Positions 1 through 7,339 of a stretch of 18,264 nucleotides of DNA are shown here, one piece after another. The DNA is from Bacillota bacterium (GTDB lineage: Bacteria > Bacillota > Clostridia > Christensenellales > CAG-138), in contig JAFABA010000196.1 in NCBI GenBank assembly GCA_023426265.1, positions 1-18,264 on the forward strand. The letters are read 5' to 3'. Both the position numbers and the translations under genes were made by a program. How positions within the stretch are numbered: the stretch's first letter is position 1; every line of letters starts with the position of its first letter. Below the pieces are notes generated by a model. That model did no database searches. It saw nothing but the letters and a program-made list of their open reading frames with translations, and was not told the origin of the DNA.

Positions 1-1
1 A

Positions 2-1387
2 AGGAACCTGGACCCGGAGACGACAAGGCAGCGCAAATTGAGTTGCGCCTGCTACAATGTGGGATTCATAGAAGGAAAGGCGCTTTCCACGCAGGAGAAG
101 ATGCGCAGCTTTTTAACTGAAAACGGCCTGCCGGTGGATGATTATTTTATTCAGGCGGATCGCATGGAAGATTTGCTCTCCCATATCCGGGAAGTGGAGA
201 ATACGCGCGGCACGCTCGATTTCCAGATCGACGGCATGGTCATAAAGGTGCGCCCGTTTGCCATACGCGAGGCGCTCGGCCATACGGATAAATTTCCGCG
301 CTGGGCCATCGCCTTTAAGTTCGCCGCGGAAGAGGTGACCACTACCGTCGAGGAGATCACATGGGAGGTTGGCCGCACAGGCAAGCTCACGCCGCTTGCG
401 CATCTGACGCCGGTCGATCTTGCGGGCGCTACCATCAAGCGCGCTACGCTCAACAATTTTGACGATATCCGGCGCAAGCGCGTAGGCATCGGTTCTATGG
501 TGTTTCTGCGCCGCAGCAACGATGTGATTCCTGAAATTTTAGGCAGCGTACCGGACGATGTGCCGCGCGCCGAAGCGGAAAAACCGGAGCGCTGTCCCGC
601 CTGCGGCGCGCACGTGGAGCAGCGGGGCGCACACCTTTACTGCACCAACTCGCTTTCCTGCCGCCCGCAGATCGTAGGCAGGCTCAAGCATTACGCGAGC
701 CGGGATGCCATGGACATTGAAACGTTTTCCGGCAAGACGGCGGAGCAGTTTGTGGATGAGTTCGGGTTTTCCGCCATCCCGCAGCTCTATGAGCTGACGT
801 TGGAACAGCTTTTGCCGCTGGAGCGCTTTGGGGAAAAGAAGGCGCAGAACCTGTTAGACGCAATTGAAAAGAGCAAACGCTGTACGCTGGGCGCATTTTT
901 ATACGCGCTTGGCATTCCCAACGTGGGCAGCAAGACCGCCCGCGAGCTTGCCCGCCATTTTATGACGCTTGAGCGCGTGCGCGCTTCCACGGAGGAAGAA
1001 CTGCTGTGCGTAGCAGATATCGGCGGGATTGTTGCAAACAGCATCGTGGCGTTCTTTTCTGATGCTTCCATCGCCGCGCAGATCGACGCGCTGCTTTTGC
1101 ACGGCGTCGTGCCCGAGCCCGAGGAACGGCAGGAACAGTTCAGCCCCATCGCCGGGAAAACGGTGGTGGTGACGGGCACGCTCCCCACAATGGGGCGGCG
1201 CGAGGCGGAACAGCTTATCGAACGCTTAGGCGGCAAGGCGGCGGGCAGCGTAAGCAAAAAGACGGATTATGTGCTGGCCGGGGAAAACGCGGGCAGCAAG
1301 CTGGCAAAAGCGCAGGAACTGAATATTCCTATATTGGATGAGGCGGCTTTCTTGGAGCTTATTGGCGTCAAGCCGACAGAGCATTGA
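2..1387 (+). CDS. ligA: NAD-dependent DNA ligase LigA, 5'-truncated by window edge
   Basis: This is the C-terminal 461 residues of bacterial DNA ligase, which seals nicks in replication and repair using NAD+. The frame is open from base 2, so the start, the N-terminal NAD-binding part and the adenylated lysine motif lie outside the window. Visible in order are: the end of the adenylation domain (FKFAAEE, nt about 311-331); the OB fold (GKLTPLAHLTPV and RRSNDVIPEIL); a zinc finger with four cysteines at codons starting 593, 602, 641 and 659; helix-hairpin-helix repeats (for example ALGIPNVGSKTA, nt about 904-939); and a C-terminal BRCT domain (AGKTVVVTGTLPTMGRREAE, nt about 1150-1209). A Met-like TTG at 38 is internal, because the upstream codons (RNLDPETTRQRKL) also match the family. 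The gene ends with TGA and is followed by a structured spacer. Identification is firm. Full-length LigA is typically about 650-680 residues. Confidence 0.98.
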   Translation, partial: RNLDPETTRQRKLSCACYNVGFIEGKALSTQEKMRSFLTENGLPVDDYFIQADRMEDLLSHIREVENTRGTLDFQIDGMVIKVRPFAIREALGHTDKFPRWAIAFKFAAEEVTTTVEEITWEVGRTGKLTPLAHLTPVDLAGATIKRATLNNFDDIRRKRVGIGSMVFLRRSNDVIPEILGSVPDDVPRAEAEKPERCPACGAHVEQRGAHLYCTNSLSCRPQIVGRLKHYASRDAMDIETFSGKTAEQFVDEFGFSAIPQLYELTLEQLLPLERFGEKKAQNLLDAIEKSKRCTLGAFLYALGIPNVGSKTARELARHFMTLERVRASTEEELLCVADIGGIVANSIVAFFSDASIAAQIDALLLHGVVPEPEERQEQFSPIAGKTVVVTGTLPTMGRREAEQLIERLGGKAAGSVSKKTDYVLAGENAGSKLAKAQELNIPILDEAAFLELIGVKPTEH

Positions 1388-1411
1388 CATACCAATAATG
1401 TTGGACAATGT

Positions 1412-1564
1412 TGTAGGGGTCGCCGCCCTCGGCGACAGCGGGTTCGGTGCCCCAAAGAGGCAAAAGAGGCGCCAGTGACGCCTTTTTAGAACCCCGGGGT
1501 TTCGCCGTAGGCGAAACATCCTTGCATTATGCATTGAAAATGCTTAATGCGACAGTCCCCTACA
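1412..1564. repeat. Structured intergenic element with terminal inverted repeats (MITE/REP-like candidate)
   Basis: A 153-bp block is bounded by perfect 8-bp inverted repeats, TGTAGGGG (1412-1419) and CCCCTACA (1557-1564). Almost all of the interior can pair. GTCGCCG/CGGCGAC forms a 7-bp stem at 1419-1436. GGGTTC (1440-1445) pairs with GAACCC (1489-1494) around an inner hairpin. AACCCCGGGGTT (1490-1501) is a 12-bp palindrome. GTTTCGCC/GGCGAAAC (1499-1517) is an 8-bp stem with a 3-nt loop. GCATTA-T-GCAT/ATGC-T-TAATGC (1524-1550) is a 10-bp stem with one mismatch. AAAGAGGC is repeated in tandem at 1454-1461 and 1463-1470. No transposase or convincing ORF is present and no target-site duplication is clear. 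GTAGGGG-ended folded repeats remind me of non-autonomous elements in clostridial genomes, but only one copy is visible here, so repetitive status is inferred. Confidence 0.6.
1463..1487 (+). terminator. Likely intrinsic terminator after ligA
   Basis: The hairpin AGGCG (1467-1471) / CGCCT (1479-1483) has a 7-nt loop and is followed directly by a run of Ts. The stem can be extended by G-U and A-U pairs between the preceding AAAAG and the T run. It lies 80 bp after the ligA stop, inside the folded element, and would end ligA transcription before the yicC promoter. The reverse strand shows the same stem followed by CTCTTTT, so weak bidirectional activity is possible. This is predicted from sequence only. 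Confidence 0.55.
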
Positions 1565-1665
1565 GTCAATATGTAATCGGCGCAGTAATGATAAATCCTG
1601 CAAACAATAAAACAAGGCCAGATCAAATCCATGCCAAGTTATTTTTATGTCAAGTAGGTAACCCT
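1565..1665. other. AT-rich spacer between folded element and yicC promoter
   Basis: About 100 bp of AT-richer sequence lies between the folded element and the promoter. I see no ORF with a ribosome binding site, no RNA gene and no strong hairpin. It may hold an upstream promoter (UP-type) region, since it is rich in A and T tracts, but nothing specific can be supported. Confidence 0.5.
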
Positions 1666-1695
1666 TCGACAAAGCTCTTTTTCCTGTGCTATAAT
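1666..1695 (+). promoter_or_regulatory. Sigma-A type promoter of the yicC operon, extended -10
   Basis: A perfect -10 box TATAAT (1690-1695) is preceded by TGC (1687-1689), which makes an extended -10. The -35 box is TCGACA (1666-1671, 5 of 6 to TTGACA), with an 18-bp spacer. Transcription would start near 1702, about 25 nt before the yicC start codon. It is the clearest promoter in the window and probably drives yicC-remA-gmk-rpoZ-coaBC and possibly priA. Confidence 0.8.
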
Positions 1696-1713
1696 AGTTT
1701 CAGTATGCAAAAA

Positions 1714-1718
1714 GGGGG
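1714..1718 (+). promoter_or_regulatory. Ribosome binding site that sets the TTG start of yicC
   Basis: GGGGG within AAAAAGGGGGAAA lies 9 nt before the TTG at 1728. The next in-frame ATG (1740) is too far away, and starting there would remove the first four residues (MISS) of the conserved family N-terminus MI-x-SMTGYG. A 9-codon reading frame beginning with ATG at 1705 runs through this site and stops at 1729-1731, overlapping the TTG. It has no ribosome binding site of its own. Confidence 0.7.
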
Positions 1719-1727
1719 AAAGCGCGC

Positions 1728-2606
1728 TTGATCAGCAGCATGACAGGCTACGGGCGTGGCAAGGTTGCCCGCGACGGGCGGGAAATGACGGTGGAGCTAA
1801 AGTCCGTCAACCACCGGTACTTGGATATCGGCATGCGCCTTCCCAGGCATCTTGGTTTCTTGGAGGACGTATTTCGCAATGAGCTTTCCGCAACGCTTAG
1901 CCGCGGGCATGTGGACGTCTATGTGAGCTACAACAACCAGCGTTCGGACGCCCGCACGGTTACAGTGGATGAAGCGCTGCTTTTCGTATACCTCACCGCT
2001 TCCCGCCAGGCGGCGGAGCATCTGGGGCTTGCGGATGACCTGACATTATCAAACGCCCTGCGCCTGCCCGATGTGACAACCATATTGGAAGCCGAGGAAG
2101 ACCGGGAGGCCGTGGCTACTCTTGCCCGGGAGGCGACGGCGCTTGCCGCGCAGGAGTTAAAGGCCATGCGCCGGGTGGAAGGCGAACGCCTGCAAAAGGA
2201 TCTTGTGCAGCGCACAGAAGCCGTGCTGCAGCTTGCCAGAGAGATTGAACAGCGCGCGCCGCTTGTGGTGGAGGAATACCGAGTCAAATTGGAGGAACGC
2301 ATTGCGGCGCTGCTGGGCGCGGTCGAGGTGGACCGCGCGCGTCTTGCTACCGAAGTCGCCCTGTTTGCGGACCGCGCAAGCATAGACGAGGAAATTGTCC
2401 GGCTCAAAAGCCATGTGGCGCAGATGCTGACGTCGCTTTCCTCCAATGAGCCTTCGGGCAGGAAACTCGACTTTATCGTGCAGGAAATGAACCGGGAATT
2501 CAACACCATAGGTTCCAAGGCGAACGACGCCCAGTTGGCCAACGCCGTCATCAGCGGCAAGGGCGAGATCGAAAAAATCCGCGAACAGGTACAGAACATA
2601 GAATAA
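1728..2606 (+). CDS. yicC: YicC/YloC family endoribonuclease
   Basis: A 292-residue protein of the YicC family, with the usual length and both family domains. The N-terminal YicC domain begins with the hallmark MISSMTGYGRG and continues with ELKSVNHRYLDIGMRLPRH at residues about 24-42. The C-terminal domain (formerly DUF1732) ends with the conserved block DFIVQEMNREFNTIGSKAND. Family knowledge: E. coli YicC is an endoribonuclease linked to small-RNA turnover, and the B. subtilis homologue is YloC. The central part (residues about 125-180) is Glu/Arg-rich and probably a long helical coiled segment. The start is TTG, supported by spacing from GGGGG and by homology. It is first in its operon behind an extended -10 promoter, with remA 18 bp downstream, the same order as in Bacillus and clostridia. 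Confidence 0.96.
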   Translation: MISSMTGYGRGKVARDGREMTVELKSVNHRYLDIGMRLPRHLGFLEDVFRNELSATLSRGHVDVYVSYNNQRSDARTVTVDEALLFVYLTASRQAAEHLGLADDLTLSNALRLPDVTTILEAEEDREAVATLAREATALAAQELKAMRRVEGERLQKDLVQRTEAVLQLAREIEQRAPLVVEEYRVKLEERIAALLGAVEVDRARLATEVALFADRASIDEEIVRLKSHVAQMLTSLSSNEPSGRKLDFIVQEMNREFNTIGSKANDAQLANAVISGKGEIEKIREQVQNIE

Positions 2607-2624
2607 TCCCGCTGGAGGACAGGC

Positions 2625-2888
2625 ATGGCAATCAAGCTGATTAACATTGGTTTTGGCAACATCGTTTCCGCCAACCGGCTGCTGGCTATCGTCAGCCCGG
2701 ATTCGGCTCCCATCAAGCGCATCGTACAGGAAGCGCGCGAGCGCGGCCGCCTGATCGACGCAACATATGGGCGGCGTACCCGCGCCGTTATCATGATGGA
2801 CAGCGGCCATGTCGTGCTTTCCGCCGTGCAGCCCGAAACCGTGGCACACAGGCTGGACGCCAAGGATACCGCAGATATTGGGGAATGA
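2625..2888 (+). CDS. remA: Extracellular matrix/osmotic regulator RemA (DUF370 family)
   Basis: An 87-residue protein of the RemA/DUF370 family. In B. subtilis RemA is a DNA-binding activator of biofilm matrix operons and glycine-betaine synthesis genes, and it assembles into a ring-like oligomer. The three arginines shown to matter for RemA function align here by position: Arg18 (in SANRLLAIV), and Arg50 and Arg51 (in TYGRRTRAV). The fold-defining start (IKLINIGFGNIV) and the C-terminal SAVQPETVAHRL are also present, and length is normal. A GGAGG site lies 6 nt before the ATG. The gene sits between yicC and gmk as in other Bacillota. The targets in this organism cannot be read from the window, so the regulatory role is by homology. 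Confidence 0.95.
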   Translation: MAIKLINIGFGNIVSANRLLAIVSPDSAPIKRIVQEARERGRLIDATYGRRTRAVIMMDSGHVVLSAVQPETVAHRLDAKDTADIGE

Positions 2889-2928
2889 ACGCCGCCTTTT
2901 GCACGCGGCTGTAGGAGGATAACACAGT

Positions 2929-3558
2929 ATGAGGGATGGACGTCAGGGGTTGCTCGTGGTCCTTTCGGGGCCGTCGGGCGTGGGGAAAGGCACTGTGTGC
3001 CGAAAGCTCTTGGAGAGCAACCCGAACATGACGCTTTCAATATCGGTCACCACCCGCTCCAGGCGGGAAGGGGAGCAGGAGGGCAGGGACTATTTTTTCA
3101 GGTCCAAAGAGGAATTCGCGCGCATGGCGCGCGACGGCGAGTTTTTGGAGTATACGCGCGTATTCGGTACCCATTGCTACGGCACGCCCAAGAAATACGT
3201 GCAGGAGCAGCTTGATTTAGGGCATGACGTCATACTCGAGATCGATGTCCAGGGGGGCCTCCGTGTAAAAGAAGTTTGTCCGGACGCGGTGCTGGTGTTT
3301 TTAGCCCCGCCATCCATGGAAGAATTAAAACGCAGGCTAGTTAGCCGGGGGACCGAAAACGAGGAATCCATCGATCGCCGGACCGACGTCGCCTACTCGG
3401 AGATGCAATGCATCACCTATTATGATTATATTGTGATCAACTGCACGGTGGAGCAGTCCGCGGATGGGCTGGAAGCCATCATACACGCGGAAAAAAGCCG
3501 CGTTTCCCGCAGAGATGATCTGATCAGTTTGCTATTGGAAGGATGTGACCCTGTATGA
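2929..3558 (+). CDS. gmk: Guanylate kinase
   Basis: A 209-residue guanylate kinase, which converts GMP to GDP with ATP in the cytosol and feeds GTP, dGTP and (p)ppGpp pools. The P-loop GPSGVGKGT is at residues 14-22 (Lys20). The GMP-binding region is visible as SVTTRSRREGEQEGRDYFF, residues about 39-57, followed by EFLEYTRVFGTHCYGTPK. The lid/base region ILEIDVQGGLRVK comes next, then IDRRTDVAYSEM. Length is normal for bacteria. The start has a GTAGGAGG site with 10-nt spacing. The 40-bp gap from remA contains a small GCCGC/GCGGC hairpin (2891-2909) just before the ribosome binding site. The stop codon overlaps the rpoZ start (ATGA at 3555-3558), so gmk and rpoZ are probably translationally coupled. 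Confidence 0.98.
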   Translation: MRDGRQGLLVVLSGPSGVGKGTVCRKLLESNPNMTLSISVTTRSRREGEQEGRDYFFRSKEEFARMARDGEFLEYTRVFGTHCYGTPKKYVQEQLDLGHDVILEIDVQGGLRVKEVCPDAVLVFLAPPSMEELKRRLVSRGTENEESIDRRTDVAYSEMQCITYYDYIVINCTVEQSADGLEAIIHAEKSRVSRRDDLISLLLEGCDPV

Positions 3559-3758
3559 TGAACAAACCCGGTGTAAATGAACTCGTAGACAAGGTCGGCT
3601 GCCGCTATATGCTGGTGATGTCGGTGGCGCGCCGTGCGCGCCAGCTCCTGAACGATCCTGAAAAGCTGGGCGACAAAAACCCGGTGACCGCAGCGGTGGA
3701 TGATCTGTATCACGACCGTATCACCATAGAGTACCCCGAAGAATACACGCTCCGGTAA
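3555..3758 (+). CDS. rpoZ: RNA polymerase omega subunit
   Basis: A 67-residue omega subunit, which assists folding and assembly of the beta' subunit of RNA polymerase. The family core is present: a short N-terminal segment (PGVNELVDKV), the conserved helix RYMLVMSVARRARQL (residues 17-31), and the NPVTAAVDDL helix (residues about 42-51). The C-terminus is short, as is usual in Bacillota. Two ATGs are in tandem (3555 and 3558); the first is better spaced from GGAAGG at 3537-3542. The start overlaps the gmk stop by 4 bp and the stop overlaps the coaBC start by 1 bp (TAATG). The gmk-rpoZ pairing is conserved across bacteria and supports the call. Confidence 0.95.
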   Translation: MMNKPGVNELVDKVGCRYMLVMSVARRARQLLNDPEKLGDKNPVTAAVDDLYHDRITIEYPEEYTLR

Positions 3759-4966
3759 TGAACAAAAAAACCACCGTGGTGCTGGGGGTCACCGGCTCCA
3801 TTGCAGCGTACAAGGCTGCGGAAATCGTGAGCATGCTCACAAAAAAAGATGTGGATGTGCGCGTCATCCTGACGGAGGGCGGCGCACACTTTATCACGCC
3901 GCTCACGCTCGAAACCCTGTCCCGCGCGCCCGTGTATATCGATCAATTCACGCGCGAAGCGCCGTATGAGGTGGAGCATATCGCGCTTGCGAAGCTTGCC
4001 GACGTGTTTTTGGTCGCCCCTGCGACCGCCAACTTCATCGGCAAGGCGGCAAACGGAATTGCGGACGATCTTCTTTTGACCACATACCTCGCTACCACGG
4101 CCCCCGTGCTCATTGCGCCCGCAATGAACACGAACATGCTGCTGCATCCGGCTACCGTGAAGAACATGGAACTCTTGCGCGAGCGGGGCTGCGCGTTTAT
4201 AGAGCCTGCGGAAGGGTTATTGGCCTGCGGGGACGTCGGGCGGGGCAAGCTTGCGCCGGTAGAAGAAATTGTTGATGCGGTGCTTTCCGTGCTGCATCGG
4301 CAGAACGACCTTGCGGGTAAGCGTATTTTAGTAACCGCCGGGCCTACGCGCGAGGCGATCGATCCCGTGCGCTTTTTGTCCAACCGCAGCAGCGGAAAAA
4401 TGGGCTTTGCCATAGCGGAAGCGGCGGCAAAACGCGGGGCAAGCGTTACGCTCATCGCGGGGCCTGTCGCATTGTGTACGCCTGCAAACATCAATCGGGT
4501 AGACATTACCTCCAGCGCGCAGCTTTGCGCCGCTGTAGAGGAAGCCTTCCCGCGATGCGACGCGCTTATCATGGCGGCGGCCCCGGCGGATTTTACCGTG
4601 CCCGAGGTTGCCGAACAAAAAATCAAAAAGCACGGCGAAGGGTTGACACTTTCGCTTGCGCCTACCGCCGATATTCTCGCGCGTATCAGCGCAGCAAAAA
4701 CGCATCAGGTCGTTATGGGCTTTGCCGCGGAAACGCAGGACCTGGAGCGCAACGCGAAGGACAAGCTTGCAAGAAAGAAGCTCGATTTCATCGCCGCGAA
4801 CGACGTAAGCAAAAATGACGCGGGGTTTGCGGCGGATACCAATGCCATAACGCTTTACTCCGCGGACGGCAGGAAACAAGAAAGCGGGCTCATGCAAAAA
4901 TCCGCGCTGGCGGATTGGCTTCTCAACACGCTGCAGGGCGCGCTGGCGGGGCGGCGGGAAGGATAA
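3758..4966 (+). CDS. coaBC: Bifunctional phosphopantothenoylcysteine decarboxylase/phosphopantothenate-cysteine ligase
   Basis: A 402-residue fused CoaC-CoaB enzyme for two consecutive steps of coenzyme A synthesis: joining 4'-phosphopantothenate to cysteine (CoaB, CTP-dependent in bacteria) and decarboxylating the product (CoaC, FMN-dependent). The N-terminal flavoprotein half has GVTGSIAAYKA, catalytic His74 in EHIALAKLAD, PAMNTNM with Asn124, and the substrate-flap cysteine Cys157 in LLACGDVGRG. The CoaB half starts near residue 187 (GKRILVTAGPTREAIDPVR) and has Asn209 in SNRSSGKMG, AAAPADF, and a KIKK lysine cluster at residues 288-291. All these positions match the E. coli numbering within one residue. 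Start and stop are tightly packed (TAATG with rpoZ). A 63-bp gap with a hairpin separates it from priA. Confidence 0.98.
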   Translation: MNKKTTVVLGVTGSIAAYKAAEIVSMLTKKDVDVRVILTEGGAHFITPLTLETLSRAPVYIDQFTREAPYEVEHIALAKLADVFLVAPATANFIGKAANGIADDLLLTTYLATTAPVLIAPAMNTNMLLHPATVKNMELLRERGCAFIEPAEGLLACGDVGRGKLAPVEEIVDAVLSVLHRQNDLAGKRILVTAGPTREAIDPVRFLSNRSSGKMGFAIAEAAAKRGASVTLIAGPVALCTPANINRVDITSSAQLCAAVEEAFPRCDALIMAAAPADFTVPEVAEQKIKKHGEGLTLSLAPTADILARISAAKTHQVVMGFAAETQDLERNAKDKLARKKLDFIAANDVSKNDAGFAADTNAITLYSADGRKQESGLMQKSALADWLLNTLQGALAGRREG

Positions 4967-4984
4967 CACATCGATAAAGGGTGG

Positions 4985-5010
4985 GGTCCCGGCAATCCGG
5001 AGCCTCTTTT
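4985..5010 (+). terminator. Weak hairpin plus T-rich tract between coaBC and priA
   Basis: CCGG (4989-4992) pairs with CCGG (4997-5000) across a CAAT loop. After one mismatch the stem continues G-C, G-C and T-G at 4985-4987/5002-5004, and TCTTTT follows at 5005-5010. This resembles a partial terminator or attenuator in front of the priA ribosome binding site. The stem is interrupted and the T tract short, so read-through into priA is likely. Confidence 0.3.
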
Positions 5011-5017
5011 GCGGTTT

Positions 5018-5022
5018 GGAGG
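5018..5022 (+). promoter_or_regulatory. Ribosome binding site that decides the priA start
   Basis: GGAGG lies 7 nt before the ATG at 5030. An in-frame TTG at 5009 would add seven residues (the extra start is MRFGGGH) but lies upstream of this site and has no Shine-Dalgarno sequence. The ATG start also gives the family-typical N-terminus (MYAQVIVDIAHSEVDRLFTY). Confidence 0.8.
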
Positions 5023-5029
5023 TGGTCAC

Positions 5030-7285
5030 ATGTATGCGCAGGTTATCGTAGATATCGCGCATTCGGAGGTGGACCGCCTTTTTACGTACGCTGTGCCAGA
5101 GGATATGACGTTAAAGCTGGGTCAGCATGTGCTTGTGCCGTTTGGCCGGGGCAACAAACCCATAGAAGGGTTTGTATTGGGCCTTATGGAAGAAGCGCCT
5201 GAAGAAATGGCCGGGCGCATCAAGCCGGTATTGCGCATATTGGAGCCTTACCCGATATTCACTCAAGAGCAGCTGGAACTGGCCCGGTGGATTCAGCAAA
5301 ATTATCACTGCGTGCTGGTGGACGCGTTGCGGTTGATGATCCCCGCGCAGCTGCGCGGCGGAAGAATAGGCGAAAAGACGGTGCGCACCGTACAGGTCGC
5401 GGAAAATCTCGATATTGGGGCCGCCCGCGCTTCTTTGCTCAAAAAGGACGGCACGCCCAAAGCGCCGCGTCAGTCCGAAGTGTTTGAGTTGCTGATCAAA
5501 ACCGGCGCGCCGATGTCGGTCAAAGATATCGCGGCCTTCCTGCCCGGCGCGGAAGGGGCTGTTTCGGCGCTCATCAAAAAAGGCCTCGTTGCGGAAGAAA
5601 ACTGTGTGACATTCCGCCGTCCGGCCGTAAAGAGCCGGGGTTCTGCTCCCGTCAAGCTGACCGCAGAACAGAATGAGGCGGTGGAGGCTGTGAGCGAGGG
5701 TATGCGGCAGGGGGACGGCGTGTTTTTGCTGCACGGGGTCACGGGCAGCGGAAAGACGGAAGTTTATATGCATTGCATCAGCCGGTGTATCGCAGAAGGA
5801 AAACAGGCCATACTGCTGGTGCCGGAAATCGCGCTCACCCCGCAGACCATGGGCTTGTTCCGTGCCCGGTTCGGGGATAATGTGGCGGTGCTGCACAGCA
5901 GGCTGTCCGCGGGAGAACGCTTTGACGAGTGGCGGCGCATCCGTTTGGGCATGGTGCAGGTTGCGGTGGGAGCCAGGAGCGCGGTGTTCGCGCCCTTTGA
6001 AAATTTGGGGCTCCTGATTGTGGACGAGGAGCATGAGCCTACTTACCAGAGCGAGCTTTCGCCGCGCTACCAGGCGGTGGAGGTCGCGAGAAAACGCGCC
6101 TCCATGGCGAAAGCGCCTCTCATTCTAGGCAGCGCCACACCCTCCATACAAAGCTATTACCGGGCAAAAACAGGAGTTTATACGCTCATTGAACTGACCG
6201 AGCGCGTGCAGAAGCGCCCCATGCCGGAAATCAAAATCGTGAACATGCGGCAGGAATTTTTGCGCGGCAATACCGGCATATTCAGCGGGGCGCTGTTCAA
6301 CGCGCTTGATTCCTGTCTGCGCGCGAAAAAGCAGGCGATCTTATTCATCAACCGCAGGGGGTATTCCACGTTCGTTTCCTGCCGCGCCTGCGGATATGTG
6401 TTCCAATGCAGCGATTGCGATATCTCCATGACGTACCATCGCACGGAAGAATGTGTCAAATGCCACTACTGCGGGCACACGGAGGCGGTTCCCACTACCT
6501 GCCCCAGCTGCGGCCAGCCCTTTATCAAGTATTTTGGCGTGGGTACCCAGCAGGTGGAGGAGCAGTTAAGGGAGCACTTCCCGGAAGTCAGAGCGCTGCG
6601 CATGGACTTGGACAGCACGCGCACAAAGGACGCGCACGAAACCCTGCTTTCCTCCTTCGCGCGGGGGGAAGCGCAGGTATTGATCGGCACGCAGATGGTG
6701 GCAAAGGGCTTGGATTTCCCGGACGTCACGCTCGTTGGCGTGGTGGCGGCGGATTCTTCGCTTTATCTGCCGGATTACCGCAGTGCGGAACGAACGTTCC
6801 AGCTCCTTACCCAGGTGGCGGGGCGCGCGGGGCGGGATCTTTCGCCGGGGCGGGTCATTATACAGACCTATTCGCCGGGGCATCCCAGCATCGCATTCGC
6901 GCGCACGCACGATTACAAGGGCTTTTTTGTTTACGAGCTTGCGCAGCGCAAGGCCGCGCTGTTCCCGCCGTTTTCACTGTTTGTGCGCGCGCTTTTTACC
7001 GGCCTCGAGGAGGACGCTTTAAAGCAGGACGGCGTCCGCTACGCCAAAGGGCTGGAGGAAGCGGTAAAGGAAGCATTGAGCGGCCATGAGGAAGAGCTGT
7101 TGTTTTTAAGCGCCGCGCCCGCGCCGATCTACAAAAAGCAGGGCATGTACCGTTTTGCCATATTGGTAAAGCTTCTGCGCACGCCGCGCACGGCCGCGGC
7201 ATTGAAGGCGATTTACGAATATACCTCGGCGCATCGCGGCGAACGGTTCGCATCGCTTGAAATCAATCCCGGCGATCTGTTCTAA
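5030..7285 (+). CDS. priA: Primosomal protein N' (replication restart helicase PriA)
   Basis: A 751-residue superfamily 2 DNA helicase that recognises abandoned replication forks and reloads the replisome. In order: the N-terminal 3'-DNA-binding domain (VDIAHSEVDRLFTYAVPE); a winged-helix-like region; Walker A HGVTGSGKT (residues 235-243, Lys242); Walker B box DEEH (332-335); GSATPSIQSYY; then the zinc-binding insertion with four cysteine pairs (CRAC at 451-454, CSDC, CHYC, CPSC at 491-494); and the second helicase lobe with GTQMVAKGLDFPDV and QVAGRAGR. All eight zinc ligands and the helicase motifs are present, so the protein looks intact and active. Length is typical for Bacillota. It follows coaBC as in many Firmicutes and precedes a 152-bp spacer with no strong terminator. 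Confidence 0.98.
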   Translation: MYAQVIVDIAHSEVDRLFTYAVPEDMTLKLGQHVLVPFGRGNKPIEGFVLGLMEEAPEEMAGRIKPVLRILEPYPIFTQEQLELARWIQQNYHCVLVDALRLMIPAQLRGGRIGEKTVRTVQVAENLDIGAARASLLKKDGTPKAPRQSEVFELLIKTGAPMSVKDIAAFLPGAEGAVSALIKKGLVAEENCVTFRRPAVKSRGSAPVKLTAEQNEAVEAVSEGMRQGDGVFLLHGVTGSGKTEVYMHCISRCIAEGKQAILLVPEIALTPQTMGLFRARFGDNVAVLHSRLSAGERFDEWRRIRLGMVQVAVGARSAVFAPFENLGLLIVDEEHEPTYQSELSPRYQAVEVARKRASMAKAPLILGSATPSIQSYYRAKTGVYTLIELTERVQKRPMPEIKIVNMRQEFLRGNTGIFSGALFNALDSCLRAKKQAILFINRRGYSTFVSCRACGYVFQCSDCDISMTYHRTEECVKCHYCGHTEAVPTTCPSCGQPFIKYFGVGTQQVEEQLREHFPEVRALRMDLDSTRTKDAHETLLSSFARGEAQVLIGTQMVAKGLDFPDVTLVGVVAADSSLYLPDYRSAERTFQLLTQVAGRAGRDLSPGRVIIQTYSPGHPSIAFARTHDYKGFFVYELAQRKAALFPPFSLFVRALFTGLEEDALKQDGVRYAKGLEEAVKEALSGHEEELLFLSAAPAPIYKKQGMYRFAILVKLLRTPRTAAALKAIYEYTSAHRGERFASLEINPGDLF

Positions 7286-7339
7286 AGCTTCATAATCGAA
7301 CATTTTTGTGAAATTCAGACAACGCAATAAGAAAGACTG

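Noticed and set aside
1454..1470. Tandem AAAGAGGC copies considered as a CRISPR or satellite repeat
   Set aside because: There are only two copies, 9 bp apart, with no spacers or further units.
1447..1731. Open reading frame of 94 codons in the ligA-yicC gap
   Set aside because: It runs through the folded element and the yicC promoter, has no ribosome binding site and no recognisable protein features. The last part is only an ATG-started nonapeptide over the yicC ribosome binding site.
1928..3040. Long minus-strand open frame (370 codons) opposite yicC, remA and gmk
   Set aside because: It is the antisense shadow of GC-rich coding DNA, rich in Ser, Arg and Ala, and spans three well-identified plus-strand genes.
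3116..3134. 8-bp hairpin TCGCGCGC/GCGCGCGA inside gmk
   Set aside because: It encodes conserved kinase residues and arises from GC-rich Ala/Arg codons. No junction or regulatory site is nearby.
3626..3642. 7-bp hairpin GGCGCGC/GCGCGCC inside rpoZ
   Set aside because: It encodes the conserved ARRAR helix of omega, so the symmetry is explained by codon choice. It is useful as a control for how often chance hairpins occur here.
5009..5029. TTG start seven codons upstream for priA
   Set aside because: The GGAGG lies downstream of it and is correctly spaced for the ATG at 5030.
4328..6034. Large minus-strand open frames opposite coaBC and priA
   Set aside because: They have no family features or ribosome binding sites and lie opposite unambiguous enzymes. 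They are composition artefacts.
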